Source: a bacterium (GTDB lineage Bacteria; Patescibacteriota; Minisyncoccia; Phycocordibacterales; PALSA-1337). From it: a stretch of DNA of 10,204 nt. The translations under genes were made by a program, and so were the position numbers. Under the pieces are notes generated by a model. The model was given only the letters and a program-made list of their open reading frames with translations, made no database searches and was not told the origin of the DNA. Location of the stretch: positions 1 through 10,204 of the forward strand of contig JAUSHF010000029.1 in the NCBI GenBank assembly GCA_030648705.1. The letters run 5' to 3'. Shown here one piece after another: positions 6,262 to 10,204 of the stretch (positions within the stretch are counted from its first letter, which is position 1; each line of letters begins with the position of its first letter).

Positions 6262-7122
6262 ATGAAGAATAATAAAGCAAAGAACGATAAATATAGTGCC
6301 GTATGGGTCTCACATTCATCTATGGGTGATTTCCTAAAGTGTCATCGTGCTTACTACTTAAAGAATATATACAAGGATCCAAAGACTAAGAGAAAGATAG
6401 GTATAGTAAGTCCTGCATTATCATTAGGATCTGCTGTACATGAGGTTGTGGAGGGTTTAGGAGAGTTTAAAGCAGAAGAAAGACCTTTTGTACCTGTGTT
6501 CGATAAATTCGAAAAAGCTTGGGAAAAGTTTTCTGGCAAAAAAGGCGGTTTTTCAGATGAAAAAGAGGAGTCAGAAATGAAAGAAAGAGGTGTAAAAATG
6601 ATTAAGAGGGTTAAAGATAATCTAGCTCCACTTCTACTAAAGATAATTAAAGTAGAGGGTGGTAATAACGGTATGCCTCCGAATTATTTATTATCACCAG
6701 AAGATAATATTATTCTCTGTGGAAAAATAGATTGGCTCCAATACATTCCAGAAGATGATAGTATCCATATTATAGATTTTAAGACTGGAGTGAACGAAGA
6801 AAGCGAGGAATCTCTACAACTCCCTATATATCAGCTATTACTCAATAATCTATTAAAAAAGAAAAGAAAAGTTAGTGGAGCGAGCTATTGGTATTTAGAT
6901 AAAGATGATGCACCGAAGTCTGTAGATCTTCCGACGGTCGAAGAATCTTTCGACAGGGTTATAAAAGTCGCTAGAGATGTAAAAGTTATCAGAGAAAAAG
7001 GCGAATTCCTCTGTCCTCGAGGTGAAAAAGGATGTTTCGCCTGTCGTGATTTAGAAAAGGTTATTAAGGGTGAAGCTGAATATGTAGGAGAAGGTGAGTG
7101 GCAAGATTTATATTTTGTCTAA
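6262..7122 (+). CDS. PD-(D/E)XK nuclease of the RecB/Cas4-like family, probable Fe-S protein
   Basis: This 286-residue cytoplasmic protein has the full RecB-family nuclease signature: SHSSMGDFLKCHRAYYL (17-33), His60 in GSAVH, Asp157 in CGKIDW, Asp172-Phe-Lys174 in DFKTG, and Gln186 with Tyr190 in QLPIYQ. These match the metal-binding and catalytic residues of AddB, RecB and Cas4 nucleases. Cys27 together with Cys251, Cys258 and Cys261 (C-X6-C-X2-C) gives the one-plus-three cysteine layout that holds a 4Fe-4S cluster in Cas4 and AddB. No helicase domain is attached and no cas genes or CRISPR repeats are nearby, so a stand-alone DNA repair or processing exonuclease is more likely than CRISPR adaptation. 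It is transcribed separately from the lipase gene by its own -10 box. Family is very likely; biological role is unknown. Confidence 0.92.
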   Translation: MKNNKAKNDKYSAVWVSHSSMGDFLKCHRAYYLKNIYKDPKTKRKIGIVSPALSLGSAVHEVVEGLGEFKAEERPFVPVFDKFEKAWEKFSGKKGGFSDEKEESEMKERGVKMIKRVKDNLAPLLLKIIKVEGGNNGMPPNYLLSPEDNIILCGKIDWLQYIPEDDSIHIIDFKTGVNEESEESLQLPIYQLLLNNLLKKKRKVSGASYWYLDKDDAPKSVDLPTVEESFDRVIKVARDVKVIREKGEFLCPRGEKGCFACRDLEKVIKGEAEYVGEGEWQDLYFV

Positions 7123-7151
7123 CTATCCTCATTATTATGATTATCCTTTAA

Positions 7152-7181
7152 TTGACTTAATACCCTAGGGGGGTATATAAT
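7152..7181 (+). promoter_or_regulatory. Promoter of the csoR-copA copper cluster
   Basis: A near-consensus -35 TTGACT (7152-7157) and a perfect -10 TATAAT (7176-7181) are separated by 18 bases. The -10 ends nine bases before the csoR ATG, so the mRNA would start within a few bases of the start codon. The CsoR operator occupies the spacer, so bound repressor would block RNA polymerase directly. Confidence 0.85.
7160..7176 (+). promoter_or_regulatory. CsoR operator
   Basis: ATACCCTAGGGGGGTAT has perfect 6-bp inverted arms (ATACCC/GGGTAT) around TAGGG. It closely matches the known copZA operator of B. subtilis CsoR (ATACCCTACGGGGGTAT, from memory). It is a G/C-tract island in AT-rich DNA, located between the -35 and -10 elements, with csoR as the first gene downstream: autoregulated copper-inducible control. 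Confidence 0.88.
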
Positions 7182-7190
7182 GCATCTATC

Positions 7191-7466
7191 ATGAATACTA
7201 AAAACCTTAAACACAAAGATCAGCTCATTCGTCGTTTAAAAATAATAGAAGGACAAATTAGGGGTCTTGGGGAAATGTTAAAGAAAGATAAATATTGTAT
7301 AGATGTCATTACTCAAACATCTGCCGTTAAGCAGGCTCTATCAGGAGTCGAAGATGTGCTTATGGAAAACCATCTCAGTACATGTTTAATAGATCAAATT
7401 AAAGATAATAAGGAAAAGAAGGCGACTGATGAAATCTTAAAAGTATATCGTTTAAAAAGGAAATAA
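7191..7466 (+). CDS. csoR: Copper-sensing transcriptional repressor CsoR
   Basis: CsoR is an all-helical, tetrameric repressor that releases its operator when it binds Cu(I). The 91-residue length fits the family (about 85-120). Seen: the DNA-binding helix region HKDQLIRRLKIIEGQIRGL (8-26), and the three Cu(I) ligands Cys36 (KYCIDVITQ), His61 and Cys65 (ENHLSTC), at the same positions as in M. tuberculosis CsoR. This pattern distinguishes it from the Ni/Co sensor RcnR and from the persulfide sensor CstR, which lacks the His. It follows its own operator and promoter directly and lies 21 bases upstream of copA, so it should be autoregulated and control copA. No Shine-Dalgarno site precedes the ATG; translation is probably leaderless. 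Confidence 0.95.
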   Translation: MNTKNLKHKDQLIRRLKIIEGQIRGLGEMLKKDKYCIDVITQTSAVKQALSGVEDVLMENHLSTCLIDQIKDNKEKKATDEILKVYRLKRK

Positions 7467-7479
7467 TTTCTTCTATAAA
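7451..7479 (+). promoter_or_regulatory. Possible internal promoter before copA
   Basis: TTTAAA (7451-7456), a 17-base spacer and TATAAA (7474-7479) could form a second promoter at the end of csoR. The -10 would end eight bases before the copA ATG at 7488, the same spacing as the other promoters here. No Shine-Dalgarno site precedes copA. AT-richness makes chance likely; if real, copA would also have a CsoR-independent basal transcript. Confidence 0.3.
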
Positions 7480-7487
7480 AAATCATC

Positions 7488-9821
7488 ATGGATAATACCA
7501 AAACATTTAGAATTAAAGGAATGCACTGTGCCTCATGTGCGACTATAATAGAGAAAACTTTCAAAAAAACCGACGGTGTAGATTTTGCTGAAGTAAATTA
7601 CGGTACAGAGACCACAAAACTAAAATTTGATAGTAATAAAATAGATATTAAAGAACTTTCAAAAAAGATAGAACCTTTGGGATATTCCATTGCTATGAAT
7701 GATAATTCTGAAGAGAAATCTGCTATGGATATGGATATGTCAGCAGAAGAGCACGCTGAACATACGGGTATAAACCAATCAAAAAAAGAAAAATTAGAAG
7801 AAATTTCCGCAATGAAAAGAAAAATCAGAATAGCTATTCCAATGGCTGTCGTCAGTATTATTTTGATGGCTGTGGATATTTTGATTGATTTTAAATATTT
7901 GAATCCGTTAAGTAATAATTTAGAATCTGTTATTAAATACCTCTTACCTTTAATGGCGACTTATATGATATTCGCCGTTGGCAAACCTTATCTATTAGGA
8001 TTCTATCGTTTTCTTAGATATGGAAAAGCAAATATGGATACTTTAATAGGTATAGGAACTTCAGTGGCATACGTATACAGTTTAGCTATCACTTTTTTCG
8101 AAGCATCTCTTAAAAATTATATAAATACAGATAATTCATATTTTGACGTCACTATCATAGTTATTGCTTTTATAGCATTGTGAAAATATTTAGAAGCAAA
8201 ATCAAAATTAAAAACTGGAGATGCTATAGAAAAACTTTTAAACCTTAGTGCAAAGACAGCTTTAATTATGAGAGATGGAAAAGAGATAGAAATTCCGGCT
8301 GGAGAAGTGAAACACGGAGATTTAATAATCGTTAAGCCGGGTTCTAAATTACCAGTGGACGGAATCATTACAGATGGTACATCTTTCATAGATGAATCTA
8401 TGGTAACTGGTGAACCGATGCCTGTTAAGAAAAGCGCAGGTGACTCAGTAATTGCCGGTACAATAAACACGAATAGCAGTTTTATATTTAAAGCTACAAA
8501 GGTAGGCTCTGAGACTTTGCTCGCCCATATAGTTAAAATGGTAAGTGAAGCTCAGGGCAGTAAAGCACCTATTCAGGCATTAGCGGATAAGATTTCAGGA
8601 ATATTTGTACCTATAGTATTAGTGATTTCTTTTTTAACATTAGGATTATGGCTTCTAATAGGATCTAAATATTTAGGCTTCTCTGAAGCATTGTCTTTTG
8701 GTCTTACTTCATTTGTCGGTATTCTGGTCATTGCTTGTCCTTGTGCGCTTGGTCTCGCTACCCCCACGGCTATTATAGTCGGTGTCGGTAAAGGTGCACG
8801 CGAGGGAATACTTATTAAAGATGCCGGGACTTTAGAAAAACTTCATAAAGTAAATACAGTGGTGATGGATAAAACAGGAACTATTACTCGTGGTAAACCA
8901 GAACTTGTAAATATTAAAAACTTTTCCGACATCGAAGAAAATAAAATTTTAGGAATTCTGGCTTCTCTAGAAAGTAAATCAGAGCATCCAATATCTCACG
9001 CCATAATCGAATATGTAAAAAGTCAAAATATAGACGAGAAAAATAAAAATATAGAAATAGTTTCTCCGACAGATTTTGAGATTATAAAAGGCAAGGGTAT
9101 AAAAGGGATAGTCAACGGCGAGGAATATTTTGCCGGAAATACTAAATTAATTTCTGATTTAAAAATAGCTTTTGATTTAGAAAGCTTAGAGAAAGAAACT
9201 AAAGAAGGAAAGACTCCTATTATTCTAGCTTCGAAAAATCAAATTATAGGAATATTCTCTGTAGCTGACGCTATAAAGAAAGAAGCAATACAAGCAGTTA
9301 AAGATCTCCATGCTCTCGGTATAAAGACTATTATGCTTACAGGTGATCATAGGAATACTGCGAATTTTATTGCTAAAGAAGTGGGTATAGATGAAGTGAT
9401 TGCGGAGGTATTGCCTGATGATAAATTAAATACTATTAAGAAACTTCAGAGTGAAGGTAGAATAGTAGGTATGGCAGGTGATGGGGTGAACGATGCGCCA
9501 GCACTAGCTCAGGCTGATGTGGGTATCGCTATGGGAACTGGAACAGATGTGGCAATAGAAACTGCTGGTATCACTTTGCTCCACGGTGATATTTCGAAGT
9601 TAGTCAAAGCGATTAAGCTCTCGAAGTTTACGATGAGGGGAATAAAACAAAATCTTTTCTTTGCCTTTATCTATAATCTTCTCGGTATTCCACTGGCGGC
9701 TGGTGCTTTCTATCCTATATTCGGATGGCTTCTAAATCCTATTTTTGCAGGTTTAGCTATGGCATTATCTAGTGTGTCTGTGGTTTCAAATTCATTAAGA
9801 TTAAAGGTAAAAAAACTATAA
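7488..9821 (+). CDS. copA: Cu(I)-exporting P1B-1-type ATPase CopA, interrupted by one in-frame TGA (codon 232)
   Basis: CopA exports Cu(I) across the cytoplasmic membrane using ATP. The frame runs 777 codons with one TGA at codon 232. Domains: HMA metal-binding domain with GMHCASC (11-17); a Met/His-rich linker (80-92); membrane helices A, B, 1 and 2 (about 113-231); actuator domain with TGEP (307-310); helices 3-4 with the metal site ACPCALG (416-422, Cys417 and Cys419); phosphorylation motif DKTGT (Asp461); nucleotide-domain HP (500-501); TGD (618-620); GDGVND (664-669); and final helices with YN (729-730) and MxxSS (758-762). Cys-Pro-Cys, Tyr-Asn and Met-Ser-Ser mark Cu(I) specificity. The TGA replaces the conserved Gly of the (Gly)-KYLEAKSK segment between helix 2 and the actuator domain. 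All codons on both sides are intact, so this reads as one protein through a recoded UGA, or as a very recent mutation or base error. Co-transcribed with csoR. Confidence 0.93.
8181..8183 (+). other. In-frame TGA at a conserved glycine position of copA
   Basis: The codons around it read Ile-Ala-Leu-[TGA]-Lys-Tyr-Leu-Glu-Ala. Homologous CopA proteins have Gly at this place (GKYLEA or GRYLEA). TGA differs from the glycine codon GGA by one base. Under genetic code 25 (UGA=Gly) the protein is complete. Under the standard code it would stop after helix 2 at 231 residues. Confidence 0.9.
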
Positions 9822-9825
9822 AAAT

Positions 9826-10204
9826 ATGAAAAATTATAAATTCTACATAGATGGAATGCATTGTAAAGCTTGCGTCGCTCTCGTAGAGAGTGAACTCCAT
9901 GGTGTTCTTGGTATAAAAAATATTAAAGTATCTCTGGACAGTAATGATTTAGAATTATCTGCTGATTTTGGAGAGCAAAGTAATTCAGAAATTGCAGAAA
10001 AATTGACAAAAATACTTAAGCCCCACGGATATTTCGTGTCTGCCGATAGTTTTTATAATAAAGAATTAGATACTCCGAAAAAAGTTAACTGGTCTGACTT
10101 TAAAGTAGCTATACCAGTAGCATTAGTTTTTATAGCATTATTCATAACTTTACAAAAACTAGGAATAGTTAATTTAGTTACTTCTTCTAAGGTCACTTAT
10201 GGAA
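9826..10204 (+). CDS. HMA-domain membrane protein, probable TauE/SafE or DsbD-like transporter (3' end outside window)
   Basis: The first 126 residues are visible. An N-terminal heavy-metal-associated domain carries the Cu-binding motif GMHCKAC (10-16, Cys13 and Cys16) and ends near residue 72. A short polar linker leads to a membrane helix at about 93-111, and then LGIVNLVTSSKVTYG. HMA followed by this type of sequence recalls CPR proteins annotated as sulfite exporter TauE/SafE or UreH/DsbD-like, often found beside copper ATPases; the membrane family is inferred, because most of that domain lies outside the window. The gene begins four bases after the copA stop, with no Shine-Dalgarno sequence, so it is co-transcribed and probably translationally coupled to copA. 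A role in delivering or moving copper with CopA is likely. No in-frame TGA occurs in the visible part. Confidence 0.85.
   Translation, partial: MKNYKFYIDGMHCKACVALVESELHGVLGIKNIKVSLDSNDLELSADFGEQSNSEIAEKLTKILKPHGYFVSADSFYNKELDTPKKVNWSDFKVAIPVALVFIALFITLQKLGIVNLVTSSKVTYG

Noticed and set aside
6262..7122. Cas4 of a CRISPR-Cas locus
   Set aside because: No cas1, cas2, effector gene or repeats occur nearby; the neighbours are a lipase and a copper cluster.
7488..8183. Programmed production of a short CopZ-like copper chaperone from copA, as reported in E. coli
   Set aside because: The stop lies after four membrane helices, not just after the HMA domain, so the short product would be a membrane fragment. 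No slippery sequence was seen near the end of the HMA domain.
8181..8230. Selenocysteine at the copA TGA
   Set aside because: The family has Gly, not Cys, at this position, and no evident SECIS-like stem-loop follows the codon.
8268..9821. A separate second gene starting at the ATG at 8268 (split P-type ATPase)
   Set aside because: The ATG lies inside the actuator domain, has no promoter or ribosome site, and would leave out 28 conserved in-frame codons after the TGA. One continuous CopA frame explains the data better.
1..10204. CRISPR array, insertion sequence, integrase or attachment site
   Set aside because: No regularly spaced repeats, transposase or integrase motifs, or terminal inverted repeats were found on either strand.

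Overview
This window is AT-rich, compactly coded bacterial DNA, most likely from an uncultured Candidate Phyla Radiation (Patescibacteria) lineage. That placement is inference. It rests on the low GC, the lack of Shine-Dalgarno sites, the -10 boxes lying directly in front of start codons, and the gene mix; no ribosomal RNA gene is present to confirm it. All eight genes whose 3' ends are visible stop at TAA (5) or TAG (3), none at TGA. One conserved gene (copA) carries an in-frame TGA exactly where a glycine is expected. That points towards the UGA=Gly code of Gracilibacteria/Absconditabacteria, but a point mutation or base error is a serious alternative because no other in-frame TGA occurs.

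Layout: 1-857, the C-terminal third of secA. 858-1009, a short gap with a strong promoter and a foldable ~95-nt RNA ending in a hairpin terminator; this terminator also serves a convergent small hypothetical gene (1010-1381, minus). 1382-1484, a divergent promoter region. 1485-2537, an AI-2E/PerM-family membrane protein. 2590-3258, a membrane-anchored cyclophilin. 3372-6245, a large secreted protein joining a beta-helix-like N-terminus to an LCAT-type lipase/acyltransferase with a complete Ser-Asp-His triad. 6262-7122, a RecB/Cas4-like PD-(D/E)XK nuclease with four cysteines suited to an Fe-S cluster. 7191-10204+, a copper-response cluster: csoR, copA, and the start of an HMA-domain membrane protein. 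No gap reaches 300 bases; the longest, 858-1009, is described.

The copper cluster works as a unit. A near-consensus promoter has a perfect inverted repeat of the CsoR operator type filling the -35/-10 spacer, so the Cu(I)-sensing repressor, the Cu(I)-exporting ATPase and the HMA membrane protein should be induced together by copper. The other genes appear to be transcribed singly, each from its own promoter placed so that the transcript would begin at or within a few bases of the ATG.

Main points for a second look: the in-frame TGA in copA; the systematic leaderless-promoter architecture; the candidate small RNA after secA; the LCAT-type secreted enzyme; and a SecA with a shortened helical wing region.
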